Source: Fimenecus sp052169395
GTDB taxonomy: Bacteria; Bacillota; Clostridia; Oscillospirales; Acutalibacteraceae
Length of the DNA stretch: 64,000 nt
Reading direction: 5' to 3'
Assembly: GCA_052169395.1 (NCBI GenBank)
Contig: JBQNCN010000001.1
Span: 310,001-374,000, forward strand
The notes beneath the pieces are model-generated. The model made no database searches. It was not told the origin of the DNA and saw only the letters and a program-made list of their open reading frames with translations. How positions within the stretch are numbered: position 1 is the first letter of the stretch; the number at the start of each line of letters is the position of its first letter. The translations under genes were made by a program, and so were the position numbers. This document shows positions 27,616 to 36,196 of the stretch, piece by piece.

Positions 27616-28851
27616 ATGAAAATTTATGAAGAGCTTCAGGCTAGAGGACTTATTGCTCAGGTAACTGATGAAGAGGAAATAAGAGATATTATAAATAACG
27701 GCAAAGCAACATTTTATATCGGCTTCGACCCTACCGCAGATTCGCTTCATGTAGGACATTTTATGGCTCTTTGCCTTATGAAAAGACTTCAGCAGGCAGG
27801 CAATAAACCGGTTGTGCTTGTTGGAGGAGGCACGGGTATGATAGGAGACCCAAGCGGAAGAACCGATATGCGCCAGCTTATGACAACGGAAATAATTGAT
27901 CACAATTGCGAATGCTTTAAAAAACAAATAGGTAAATTTATAAAATTCGGAAATGAAAAATCTGATGCCATCATGGTAAATAATGCTGACTGGCTACGTG
28001 ATTTAAACTTTATGGAGTTTATGCGAGATATCGGCTCTCAATTTAATGTAGCTACAATGCTTCGCTCCAGAGCCTATGAAAACAGAATGGCAAGAGAAGG
28101 CGGGCTTACATTCTTTGAGATGAGCTATATGTTACTTCAAGCATATGATTTCTTTAAGCTCTATACAGATTATGATTGCAATATGGAATTCGGCGGAGAT
28201 GACCAATGGTCAAACATGCTTGCAGGAACTGAACTGATCCGTAAAAAACTCGGAAAAGATGCCTTTGCAATGACCATTACTCTACTCCTCAACAGTGAGG
28301 GTAAAAAAATGGGAAAAACAGCTTCAGGTGCAGTATGGCTTGACCCTGAAAAAACAACACCCTATGAATTTTACCAATATTGGAGAAATGTTTCTGATGA
28401 CGATGTATTAAAATGCATTCGTATGCTCACATTTATTCCAATTGAAGAAATAAATAAAATGGATAACTGGCAAGGTGCAGAGCTTAATCGAGCAAAAGAA
28501 ATTTTAGCATTTGAACTTACAAGTCTTGTTCATGGAAAGCAGGAAGCGGAAAAAGCGGAAACTACTTCAAAGAGTCTTTTCGGAAATGCTGATAATATTG
28601 AAAATATGCCTGAATTTAAATTTTCAGAAAGTGAACTTGAAAACGGAAAAATTTCATTCATTTCACTTATGACAAAGTCGGGCCTTTCAAAATCAAACGG
28701 TGAAGCAAGAAGACTTATCTCACAAGGCGGCGTTTCACTTAACGGAGAAAAAATTTCAGATACACTTCTTGAAATAACAAAGGAAGAACTTGAAAAAAAT
28801 ATTGTTATCAAAAAAGGTAAGAAAGTTTATCTTAAAATTTCTCTCAAATAA
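27616..28851 (+). CDS. tyrS: Tyrosyl-tRNA synthetase
   Basis: This 411-residue protein is class I tyrosyl-tRNA synthetase. It has FDPTADSLHVGHF (HIGH-type) near residue 40, GGDDQWSNM near 195 (tyrosine binding), KKMGKTASGAVWL (KMSKS-type) near 232, and a C-terminal S4 RNA-binding domain with SNGEARRLISQGGVSLNG. The ATG at 27616 follows TTGGAGGAAAAA; an earlier in-frame TTG lies inside the T-box and is not used. Expression is set by the T-box upstream. Confidence 0.97.
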   Translation: MKIYEELQARGLIAQVTDEEEIRDIINNGKATFYIGFDPTADSLHVGHFMALCLMKRLQQAGNKPVVLVGGGTGMIGDPSGRTDMRQLMTTEIIDHNCECFKKQIGKFIKFGNEKSDAIMVNNADWLRDLNFMEFMRDIGSQFNVATMLRSRAYENRMAREGGLTFFEMSYMLLQAYDFFKLYTDYDCNMEFGGDDQWSNMLAGTELIRKKLGKDAFAMTITLLLNSEGKKMGKTASGAVWLDPEKTTPYEFYQYWRNVSDDDVLKCIRMLTFIPIEEINKMDNWQGAELNRAKEILAFELTSLVHGKQEAEKAETTSKSLFGNADNIENMPEFKFSESELENGKISFISLMTKSGLSKSNGEARRLISQGGVSLNGEKISDTLLEITKEELEKNIVIKKGKKVYLKISLK

Positions 28852-28876
28852 CTTCTAACTGAAAATAATAAATAAT

Positions 28877-28902
28877 AAAAAGACGGTTTAATCCGTCTTT
28901 TT
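28877..28902. terminator. Bidirectional terminator between tyrS and the YjbR gene
   Basis: AAAAAGACGG and CCGTCTTTTT flank a 6-base loop between two convergent genes. The T-run of the plus strand overlaps the stop codon of the minus-strand gene. Confidence 0.75.
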
Positions 28903-29263
28903 ATTTAGTTAAATTATATGAAATATCAATAAGTTCAATAATATCATCAAACGGGACACTTTCATCAAGAATAACTGAAATCCAATGTTCTTTGTTCATA
29001 TGATAGGCGGGATAAATTCCTTTTTGTTTTCTTAGGGAGCCTGAAAGAATCTTTTCAACCTTAAGATTTAAAATATCAGCTTTCCCTGAAAGTTCTTCTG
29101 AAAGCACCTTTGTATCAATGCTTGTAAAAAGACAATACCACTTTCTATTTTCTTTATGCCTCACAACCGATATTTCAGGATATTTTTCAAAAATATGTTC
29201 AGTATTATCAGCATAAGTTTTTAAAATATGTACCTCTATTTTTTCTTTTAACTTATTTTTCAT
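28901..29263 (-). CDS. MmcQ/YjbR family protein
   Basis: The 120-residue protein fits the YjbR family, with VVRHKENRKWYCLF near residue 35, LNLKVE near 68 and AYHMNKEHWISVILD near 88. The fold resembles CyaY, and the family is described as DNA-binding-like; its role is unknown. It has no clear partner and lies between the tyrS terminator and the GPH symporter terminator. Confidence 0.85.
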   Translation of the reverse strand: MKNKLKEKIEVHILKTYADNTEHIFEKYPEISVVRHKENRKWYCLFTSIDTKVLSEELSGKADILNLKVEKILSGSLRKQKGIYPAYHMNKEHWISVILDESVPFDDIIELIDISYNLTK

Positions 29264-29272
29264 AGCAAAAAT

Positions 29273-29293
29273 CGGCTCTGCAAAGCAGAGCCG
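29273..29293 (-). terminator. Terminator after the GPH symporter gene
   Basis: CGGCTCTGC and GCAGAGCCG form a perfect 9-bp stem with a 3-base loop, followed on the minus strand by ATTTTTGC. It lies 7 bases past the symporter stop and near the start of the YjbR gene. Confidence 0.85.
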
Positions 29294-29299
29294 TAACCA

Positions 29300-30841
29300 T
29301 TATACATTCTTTGTGCTTTCTTCTTTTTTCATTTCCTCGTGTCTTACATTCAGCTCTTCAAGAATTTTTGCATGTTCTTTATCTGAAAGTGCATATTTCC
29401 AAGTTGGAATTACCGAAAGAGCCATTCCTATTGCAGGAAGAATTGAACAAAGGAAGAACATTGCCTCAGCATACTGTGGAAAATCCGCCTTAAAAGATGC
29501 ACCGTTTGCAAGAGCATCATTTACAGCTTTAACACCCGCACCTGAAAAACCTACAATTGCAAAAACAACACCTTGAAGAGCCGCTGAAATTCCAGAAGTA
29601 AGTTTTGTTGCAAAAGACTGACCTGAGAAAAACACTCCATCCGGTCTTATCTTATTATGATATTCTTCATAATCAACTGCATCCGCAATCATAACAGACT
29701 GAAGAACATTAACTGCTCCCATTGCAACACCGGCCAAAGTAAATACTATAAATTCAATTGCAAGCCAGAAAGGCTTATCAAGACTTTGAGGTGCAATTTT
29801 ATAAATAACATATATAAGAAGAAGTGGAAATGCAGAGCCTAAAGAACAAATATTATATATCTTGCTCTTTTCATTCTTTGCTATAATCAAAGGCATAATA
29901 TACTGGATTATAAGCTGTCCGCCCATAATACCTCCGCCTAATATAACCATATAAATGATATAGTTTGTATTTCCGTTATTACCGAAATAATAAGATAACA
30001 AGGTCATAGCAACAATATTAAGAAGCTGTATAGGCGCTCTCAATACCGATGAAATAAGAATTTGTCTAAATGGTTTATTACTCCACATAATACTGAAATT
30101 TTCTTTCATTGTATGTCGTTTTTCAGTTTGTGGGATTCTTTCTTTAGTGCCGATACCAGCCATTTCAAAAAGAATTGTACCTATTATTGTTAAAATAACT
30201 GTAACTATAATAAAGCCCATTTGAAGACCTTTTTCTTTGCTCCCACCAAGCTTCGATATAAGAGATTCATTTCCGCCAACTGCCTGTGAAACCGGAATAA
30301 TTGCAGCAAGAACTACTCCTCCTCCTGCAGTTGCTGCAATACGAGCAAAAGCTAAAATCTTTGAACGATCATTTTCATCACTTGTCATAAGAGCGGTAAT
30401 TCCCCAAAGCGGAATATCTCCAACAGTAAATGACATACCCCAGAGAATATAAGAAAAACACGCCCAAGCTACTATGAAAATTTTACCTTTACTTGTTGCA
30501 CTTGTATAGATACCGTTTGTAAAAGTTAAAATTGTTATAAGACCGATGGCAGCAGGAGCATAAATAAGATAAGGACGGCATTTACCATATTTTGAATGAG
30601 TCTTATCAACTATCGTTCCCATCATCGGATCATTTATTGCATCCCAAATTCTTGCAACAAGAAACAATACAGAAATAGCCAATGCCGGAATAAATATTAC
30701 CGACTGTAAATAATAGGCAAGGCCTGTCGTTATTATATTATAAATCATATTTTGACCGACCATACCTGTAAGGTACATACCAAGTTCTTTATTAGAATAG
30801 GTATTCGCCTTTAAGGCCTTTAACTTTTTTGACATTTGCAT
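29300..30841 (-). CDS. GPH-type glycoside:cation symporter (MFS)
   Basis: This 513-residue protein has about twelve helices and matches glycoside-pentoside-hexuronide symporters. FLVARIWDAINDPMMGTIVDKTHSKYGKCRPYLIYA near residue 60 (split by helix ends) is the family signature, and ADAVDYEEYHNKIRPDGVFFSGQSFATKL near 390 is another. These carry sugars with Na+ or H+. The sugar is unknown. The ATG at 30841 follows GTGGAG. The promoter and a palindromic site lie just upstream, and no sugar-degrading gene is adjacent. Confidence 0.9.
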   Translation of the reverse strand: MQMSKKLKALKANTYSNKELGMYLTGMVGQNMIYNIITTGLAYYLQSVIFIPALAISVLFLVARIWDAINDPMMGTIVDKTHSKYGKCRPYLIYAPAAIGLITILTFTNGIYTSATSKGKIFIVAWACFSYILWGMSFTVGDIPLWGITALMTSDENDRSKILAFARIAATAGGGVVLAAIIPVSQAVGGNESLISKLGGSKEKGLQMGFIIVTVILTIIGTILFEMAGIGTKERIPQTEKRHTMKENFSIMWSNKPFRQILISSVLRAPIQLLNIVAMTLLSYYFGNNGNTNYIIYMVILGGGIMGGQLIIQYIMPLIIAKNEKSKIYNICSLGSAFPLLLIYVIYKIAPQSLDKPFWLAIEFIVFTLAGVAMGAVNVLQSVMIADAVDYEEYHNKIRPDGVFFSGQSFATKLTSGISAALQGVVFAIVGFSGAGVKAVNDALANGASFKADFPQYAEAMFFLCSILPAIGMALSVIPTWKYALSDKEHAKILEELNVRHEEMKKEESTKNV

Positions 30842-30871
30842 CAAGCTCCACTTATATTTTTAACGCGAGTT

Positions 30872-30890
30872 TTCACATTTATAATGTAAA
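30872..30890 (-). promoter_or_regulatory. Operator-like inverted repeat in the symporter leader
   Basis: ACATT-TAT-AATGT with TT/AA flanks forms a 19-base near-palindrome just downstream of the predicted transcription start. Such a position suits a repressor road-block. No regulator gene is adjacent. Confidence 0.4.
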
Positions 30891-30903
30891 CGCACTAATA
30901 AAT

Positions 30904-30932
30904 ATTATAGTATTTATCTATTGTTTAGTCAA
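30904..30932 (-). promoter_or_regulatory. sigma-A promoter of the symporter gene
   Basis: TTGACT (30927-30932) and TATAAT (30904-30909) are 17 bases apart on the minus strand, about 60 bases ahead of the start codon. Confidence 0.75.
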
Positions 30933-31011
30933 AGCACTATTCATACAAATAATGCATAATAAATTGTGAATTATGCTAAAAATTAAGCAATCTCCATATA
31001 TTATTAAAAAT

Positions 31012-31039
31012 AAAAGTCGCTGAAAATCAGGCGACTTTT
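31012..31039 (-). terminator. Terminator after tsaD
   Basis: AAAAGTCGC and GCGACTTTT flank a small inner hairpin (CTGA...TCAG), 12 bases past the tsaD stop. It ends the tig-clpP-clpX-tsaD unit. Confidence 0.75.
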
Positions 31040-31050
31040 TCAATCAAATT

Positions 31051-32067
31051 TTAAAACATAATTTTATCAATATCCATAGTAGGATAGGCATTTAGGCTCA
31101 TATCTGAACTTATTCCGTTCATATATTCATAAAACCCCTGTGATGCAACCATAGCCGCATTATCTCCGCAAAGGAAAAGATCCGGTAAATAAAGATGTAT
31201 TCCCGTACGTTCCGCCAAATCCCTTGCTTTTTTACGAAGTACGGAATTAGCAGAAACCCCTCCTGCCAAGACAAGTTTTTTAAGACCCGTTAAATAAAGT
31301 GCCTTTTCGGTATTATCAATAAGAGCATTTGAAACAGCTTCTATAAATGATGCTCCAAAATCCTCCTTTAAAAGTATTTCATTCTTTTGTTTTGCACTGT
31401 TCAGAATGTTTACCGCATTTGTCTTAAGACCTGAGAAGCTGAAGTTAAGCGGACTGTTTTCAACTCTTGGTTTCGGAAAAGAAAAAACTTCACAATTGCC
31501 GGATTTTGACAATTTATCAAGATTTACGCCTCCCGGATAGGGAAGACCCATTGCTCTTGCAACTTTATCCATACACTCCCCTGCGGCATCATCACATGTT
31601 CTTCCGATAATTTCAAATTCGGTATATGTCTTGACATTTACAAGCATTGTATTACCGCCTGACACAACAAGACACAAAAATGGCGGTTCAAGATCATCGT
31701 GTGTAATATAATTTGCAGCAATATGTGCACGAATATGATGAACCGGAACAAGAGGTTTTCCACTTGCAAGGCAAAGACCTTTTGCAAAATTTACTCCAAC
31801 CAAAAGCGCACCGATAAGCCCAGGTGCAAAAGTTACCGCAATGGCGGAAATATCAGAAATATTCAACCGAGCCTCTGAAAGAGCTTTTTCATAAACCTCA
31901 CAAATAGCTTCAGTATGCATTCTTGAAGCGATTTCCGGCACAACACCGCCAAATACACGATGTTTTTCTATTTGTGTTTCAACAATATTTGACAGAATTT
32001 TTCTCCCGTCCTCAACTACCGAAACGGCAGTTTCATCACAAGAGCTTTCAATACCTAAAATATACAT
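31051..32067 (-). CDS. tsaD: tRNA N6-threonylcarbamoyladenosine transferase subunit TsaD
   Basis: This 338-residue ASKHA-fold protein begins YILGIESSCDETAVSVV. The metal-binding pair is in VPVHHIRAHIAANY (HxxxH) near residue 108. LVVSGGNTMLV near 131, DDAAGECMDKVARAMGLPYPGG near 160 and LVLAGGVSANSVLR near 267 are further family motifs. It places the t6A base on ANN-decoding tRNAs together with TsaB and TsaE, which are not in the window. The ATG is at the clpX stop codon. Confidence 0.96.
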   Translation of the reverse strand: MYILGIESSCDETAVSVVEDGRKILSNIVETQIEKHRVFGGVVPEIASRMHTEAICEVYEKALSEARLNISDISAIAVTFAPGLIGALLVGVNFAKGLCLASGKPLVPVHHIRAHIAANYITHDDLEPPFLCLVVSGGNTMLVNVKTYTEFEIIGRTCDDAAGECMDKVARAMGLPYPGGVNLDKLSKSGNCEVFSFPKPRVENSPLNFSFSGLKTNAVNILNSAKQKNEILLKEDFGASFIEAVSNALIDNTEKALYLTGLKKLVLAGGVSANSVLRKKARDLAERTGIHLYLPDLFLCGDNAAMVASQGFYEYMNGISSDMSLNAYPTMDIDKIMF

Positions 32068-33329
32068 TATTTCGTTTTTATAGACTTACCGTTCTTTTTA
32101 TACTCAGGCTCTTTTTCACCACAAACAACCGCCTTTGAAATTACAACCTCATCCGCAGTGCTTGAAGAAGGAGCATCATACATTACTGGCTGAAGAACAC
32201 TTTCCATAATTGAGCGAAGTCCTCTTGCACCAGTCTTTTTTTCAAGTGTCTGATCTGCAATACTTTCAAGTGCAGTTTCTTCAAAAGAAAGTTTAACCCC
32301 ATCCATTTTAAGAAGTTCAATGTATTGTTTCAGAATAGAGTTTTTAGGTTCTTTGATAATTTTAATAAGCGATTCTCTATCTAAATTTTTAAGTGTGGTA
32401 ATAACGGGAACTCTTCCTACAAGTTCCGGAATCAATCCATATTTTACAATATCCTGAGGAATAACCTTATCATAAATTGCATCCTCATCCTTTCCCTGTT
32501 TTTCAACTATTTCCGAATTAAATCCGATTGATGACTGACCTATTCTATTTTCAATAATTTTATCAAGTCCATCAAAAGCTCCGCCGCATATAAAAAGAAT
32601 GTTTTTAGTATCTATATGCAAAAACTGTTGCTGTGGGTGCTTTCTTCCGCCTGATGGAGGCACATTTGCAACTGTCCCCTCAAGAATTTTAAGAAGTGCC
32701 TGCTGAACTCCCTCACCTGAAACATCTCTTGTAATTGACGGATTTTCAGATTTTCTTGCAATTTTATCTATTTCATCTATATAAATTATACCGTGTTCGG
32801 CCTTTTCTATATCAAAATCTGCCGCCTGTATAAGCCTTAAAAGAATATTTTCAACATCTTCACCGACATATCCAGCCTCTGTCAATGTGGTGGCATCTGC
32901 AATTGCAAACGGAACCTCAAGAATTTTTGCAAGTGTTTGTGCAAGCATTGTTTTGCCGACTCCAGTTTGTCCAAGCATAAGAACATTAGACTTCTGAATT
33001 TCAACATCAGAATCCTTGCCGAAATAAATTCTCTTATAATGATTATAAACTGCAACACTAAGCGAAATTTTTGCACTGTTTTGACCTATTACATATTCAT
33101 CAAGCTTTGCTTTGATCTCTTTTGGCTTAGGCAATTTTTTCTGAACATTTTTTTTATCCGTTGATTTCTTTTCTTCTTTTTCGTCATCAATAATTTCAAG
33201 ACACTGTTCAATACAGTTATCACAAATATAAACCCCCGGTCCCGCAATAAGCTTGTTTACTTCATTTGCAGAACGACCACAAAACGAACAGTGTGCAACC
33301 GGTTTTCTTCCCTCATTATCCTTTGCCAT
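32067..33329 (-). CDS. clpX: ATP-dependent Clp protease ATPase subunit ClpX
   Basis: At 420 residues this is full-length ClpX. The N-terminal zinc domain has CSFCGR and CDNCIEQC. Walker A is LMLGQTGVGKTMLAQ near residue 118, Walker B IIYIDEIDKI near 181, and the ClpP-binding loop carries IGF near 270. ClpX unfolds tagged proteins and feeds ClpP. It follows clpP after a 66-base gap that holds a hairpin, and tsaD follows immediately. Confidence 0.97.
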   Translation of the reverse strand: MAKDNEGRKPVAHCSFCGRSANEVNKLIAGPGVYICDNCIEQCLEIIDDEKEEKKSTDKKNVQKKLPKPKEIKAKLDEYVIGQNSAKISLSVAVYNHYKRIYFGKDSDVEIQKSNVLMLGQTGVGKTMLAQTLAKILEVPFAIADATTLTEAGYVGEDVENILLRLIQAADFDIEKAEHGIIYIDEIDKIARKSENPSITRDVSGEGVQQALLKILEGTVANVPPSGGRKHPQQQFLHIDTKNILFICGGAFDGLDKIIENRIGQSSIGFNSEIVEKQGKDEDAIYDKVIPQDIVKYGLIPELVGRVPVITTLKNLDRESLIKIIKEPKNSILKQYIELLKMDGVKLSFEETALESIADQTLEKKTGARGLRSIMESVLQPVMYDAPSSSTADEVVISKAVVCGEKEPEYKKNGKSIKTK

Positions 33330-33355
33330 TTACATCTCCATATTTTTATAGACAA

Positions 33356-33384
33356 ACCCCGAAAGGCAAAGAACCCTTCGGGGT
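33356..33384 (-). terminator. Hairpin between clpP and clpX, possibly an attenuator
   Basis: ACCCCGAA and TTCGGGGT form a GC-rich stem that extends by two pairs after one mismatch. It lies 12 bases past the clpP stop. The tract after it on the minus strand is only partly U-rich, so it may be a leaky terminator or RNA stabiliser. Confidence 0.55.
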
Positions 33385-33395
33385 ACATAATTAAA

Positions 33396-33977
33396 TTATC
33401 TACGTGCTATAACCTGATCAACAAGACCATAAGTCTTTGCTTCATCAGCCGTCATCCAATTATCACGCTCGGTATCAAGTGCAATCTGTTCAATCGGTTT
33501 GCCGGTATTTTTAGCAAGAATTTCATTAAGCTTTGCTCTGGTTCTTAAAATATGTTTTGCATTTATTTCAATGTCTGTTGCCTGTCCCTGTGCACCGCCT
33601 GAAGGCTGATGAATCATTATTTCAGAATTTGGAAGGGCAAATCTTTTTCCTTTTGTTCCGGACGATAAAAGAAACGCACCCATTGAAGCAGCCATGCCGG
33701 TACAAATTGTGGAAACATCACATTTTATATAATTCATCGTGTCATAGATTGCATATCCGTCCGTAACACTTCCACCGGGAGAATTTATATAAAGACTTAT
33801 ATCTTTTGTAGGATCCTGATTTTCAAGAAACAGAAGCTGTGCTACAACAAGTGATGCCGTTGTAGAGTTGACTTCATCTGACAAAACTATTATTCTGTCC
33901 TCCAATAATCTTGAAAAAATATCATATGAGCGTTCTCCACGATTTGTACTTTCAATTACATAAGGTACCAACGCCAT
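33396..33977 (-). CDS. clpP: ATP-dependent Clp protease proteolytic subunit ClpP
   Basis: At 193 residues this is full-length ClpP, a serine protease that forms tetradecamers. The catalytic Ser is in CTGMAASMGAFLL near residue 98, the His in EIMIHQPSGG near 123, and the Asp in DTERDNWM near 172. The N-terminus (MALVPYVIESTNRGERSYDIFSR, broken here only for description) is typical of the processed form. It lies 17 bases after trigger factor, in the classic tig-clpP-clpX order. Confidence 0.97.
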   Translation of the reverse strand: MALVPYVIESTNRGERSYDIFSRLLEDRIIVLSDEVNSTTASLVVAQLLFLENQDPTKDISLYINSPGGSVTDGYAIYDTMNYIKCDVSTICTGMAASMGAFLLSSGTKGKRFALPNSEIMIHQPSGGAQGQATDIEINAKHILRTRAKLNEILAKNTGKPIEQIALDTERDNWMTADEAKTYGLVDQVIARR

Positions 33978-33994
33978 TTAAAACACCTCTTAAT

Positions 33995-35446
33995 TTATTC
34001 TTTATCCTCTGCTTTTTTTTCTGCAGTTTTTTTAGTTGCAGTCTTTTTTACAGCAGGTTTTGTAGTCTTTTTTGCAACAGATTCCTTTTTACTTTCTGTC
34101 TTTTTTGCAGCAGATTCCTTTTTACCTTCTGTCTTTTTTGCAGGAGTTTTTTTCTTTATTTCAGACTTTGCCGCAATTTCTTTTGAATTTTTTAAAATGA
34201 AATCAATTGCTTTCTGAGGCATAATTTCTTTCTTTAAATGCTCAACATCGATAATCTTTTTGAGCTGTTCTTTTTCCATCTTATAAGTAGAAGCATATTC
34301 ATCATATCTCTTTTCAACATCTTCATCTGAAACTGAAAGTTTTTCAGTTTCAGCAATTTTTTCAAGTGCAAGAGATAGTTTCACATGCTTTTCAGCAGAC
34401 GGTTTTAATGTATCTCTATATCCCTTTTCATCCATTCCAAGATATCCAAGATAAGTCTTTAAATTCATGCCTTGCTGTGAAAGATTATAATTGAATTCTT
34501 CAACCTGTCTGTCAATTTCATTTTCAATCATAACATCCGGAATTTCAACTTCACATCCGTCAACAACCTGAGTTAAAATATCATTTTGGAACTTGTCCTC
34601 AGATTGATGCTTCTTTGCATGTTCCATTTCATCTTTAAGAGCATCTTTCATTTCCTTAAGAGTGTCGAATTCCGAAACATCCTTTGCAAATTCATCATCA
34701 AGCTCCGGAAGCACTTTTACTTTAACAGCATTAAGCTTTGATTTGAAAACAGCCTCTTTTCCTCCTAACTTACCTGCATAATCTTCAGGAAACACCACCT
34801 TAATTTCAAACTCTTCGCCTGCCTTATGACCTATAACTCCGTCTTCAAAGCCTGGAATAAATTTGCCCTCACCTATAGTGATTTCCTGATTTTCAGCTTT
34901 GCCGCCGTCAAAAGCTTCACCATCAACAAAACCCTCAAAATCAATATTTACAACATCACCTTTTGCAGCTTTCTTTTTCTTTTCTTCTAAAACGGCATTG
35001 TCTTCACGCATATGTGTAAGTCTATGTTCAAGTTCATCATCGCTTATCTTTGTGCTTTCCTTTTCAGCTGAAAGCCCTTTGTATTCACCAAGCTTGATTT
35101 CGGGTTTTACGGTTACCTTAAATTTATATTCAGCACCGTCTTTACCGATTTTTGAAACCTCAACATCAAATGGCTGAGAAACAACATCAAGTTTTGAATT
35201 TTCAATCGCTTCCGATGTAGCATCAGGATAGACCTTATCAAGTGCACCCTCAAAAAATACACCTTCACCATAATATTTTTCAATGTAACCTCTTGGAGCC
35301 TTACCCTTGCGAAAACCCGGGATTACAATATTCTTTTTCTGCTTGTTGTAAGTATCATCCAAAGCCTTTTTAAAGACCTCTTCAGAAACCTCAACAGTAA
35401 GCTCATAGGTATTTTTTTCTGTTTTCTCACATGATTTAAGAGACAT
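33995..35446 (-). CDS. tig: Trigger factor with a long basic C-terminal tail
   Basis: The 483-residue protein has the N-terminal ribosome-binding domain (VIPGFRKGKAPRGYIEKYYG, a variant of the GFRxGKxP motif) near residue 43, a PPIase domain (GDVVNIDFEGFVDGEAFDGG near 155) and the C-terminal chaperone arms. It binds nascent chains at the ribosome. The last 50 or so residues are a Lys/Ala/Thr/Glu-rich tail with repeated KKTE and KKES units. The ATG at 35446 follows CGGAGGATACT; an upstream ATG overlaps this site. Confidence 0.95.
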   Translation of the reverse strand: MSLKSCEKTEKNTYELTVEVSEEVFKKALDDTYNKQKKNIVIPGFRKGKAPRGYIEKYYGEGVFFEGALDKVYPDATSEAIENSKLDVVSQPFDVEVSKIGKDGAEYKFKVTVKPEIKLGEYKGLSAEKESTKISDDELEHRLTHMREDNAVLEEKKKKAAKGDVVNIDFEGFVDGEAFDGGKAENQEITIGEGKFIPGFEDGVIGHKAGEEFEIKVVFPEDYAGKLGGKEAVFKSKLNAVKVKVLPELDDEFAKDVSEFDTLKEMKDALKDEMEHAKKHQSEDKFQNDILTQVVDGCEVEIPDVMIENEIDRQVEEFNYNLSQQGMNLKTYLGYLGMDEKGYRDTLKPSAEKHVKLSLALEKIAETEKLSVSDEDVEKRYDEYASTYKMEKEQLKKIIDVEHLKKEIMPQKAIDFILKNSKEIAAKSEIKKKTPAKKTEGKKESAAKKTESKKESVAKKTTKPAVKKTATKKTAEKKAEDKE

Positions 35447-35512
35447 AGTATCCTCCGACATTTTTTTTGCAATATATTATATCAAAATTGGCAAGCTTTT
35501 TCCACCCGTATT

Positions 35513-36196
35513 TCATTTAATTATTTTTGGAATAAAATTCAAATAATCTGCTGAAACAAGATCGTAAAATATGCCGTCATATTCCCCCGTAAAAGCTCTT
35601 TTATGACTTTTTCCATGAAGATGTCCATAAAAGCATTTTTTTACGCCATATTTTTTAAGCACTGAAATCAAATCACTTACTATAAAATCCTTTGTTATAG
35701 GCGGATAGTGCAAAAATGCAACAATTTCTCCGCCTAAACACAGACCTTTTTCAAGCGACAGGGAAAGTCTTTGGCATTCTCTTGCTAAAAGCTTTTTATC
35801 GTGCTGGCTTTCACCTATCATATATCCTTTTGAAGCACATACCGAAAATCCGTCAACACTAATCGCATCATTATTTAAAATGCTTATGCTGCCAAATCCG
35901 CTCGTTTCCAAAAATTCATTTATTTTTTTAACTGTATTCCACCAGTAATCGTGATTGCCTTTTGATATTATTTTTTTACCCGGCAGAGATTCACAAAACG
36001 CAAAATCCGCTTTAGCCTGTTTAAGATTCATTCCCCATGAAAAATCACCGTTTATCACAACAGTATCTGCCGCACTTACAGTATTTTGCCAATTTTGTTT
36101 TATACGCTCCTGATAATTTTCCCAGCCATTAAAAATATCCATAGGCTTATTTACTCCAAAGCTGAAGTGCGTATCTGCAAGAGCATATAAAGCCAT
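35513..36196 (-). CDS. Metallophosphoesterase
   Basis: This 227-residue calcineurin-like phosphoesterase carries all the metal motifs: ADTHFSF near residue 7, INGDFSWG near 49, SKGNHDYWW near 79, LHYPP near 161 and YGHLHGKSH near 192. It has no signal peptide. The substrate is unknown. Its ATG overlaps the thrC stop codon (TAATG), so the two are probably co-translated. Confidence 0.9.
   Translation of the reverse strand: MALYALADTHFSFGVNKPMDIFNGWENYQERIKQNWQNTVSAADTVVINGDFSWGMNLKQAKADFAFCESLPGKKIISKGNHDYWWNTVKKINEFLETSGFGSISILNNDAISVDGFSVCASKGYMIGESQHDKKLLARECQRLSLSLEKGLCLGGEIVAFLHYPPITKDFIVSDLISVLKKYGVKKCFYGHLHGKSHKRAFTGEYDGIFYDLVSADYLNFIPKIIK

Noticed and set aside
33911..34186. Phe/Cys/Ser-rich open frame antisense to the trigger factor tail
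   Set aside because: It is the reverse strand of the Lys-codon repeats, with no ribosome site.
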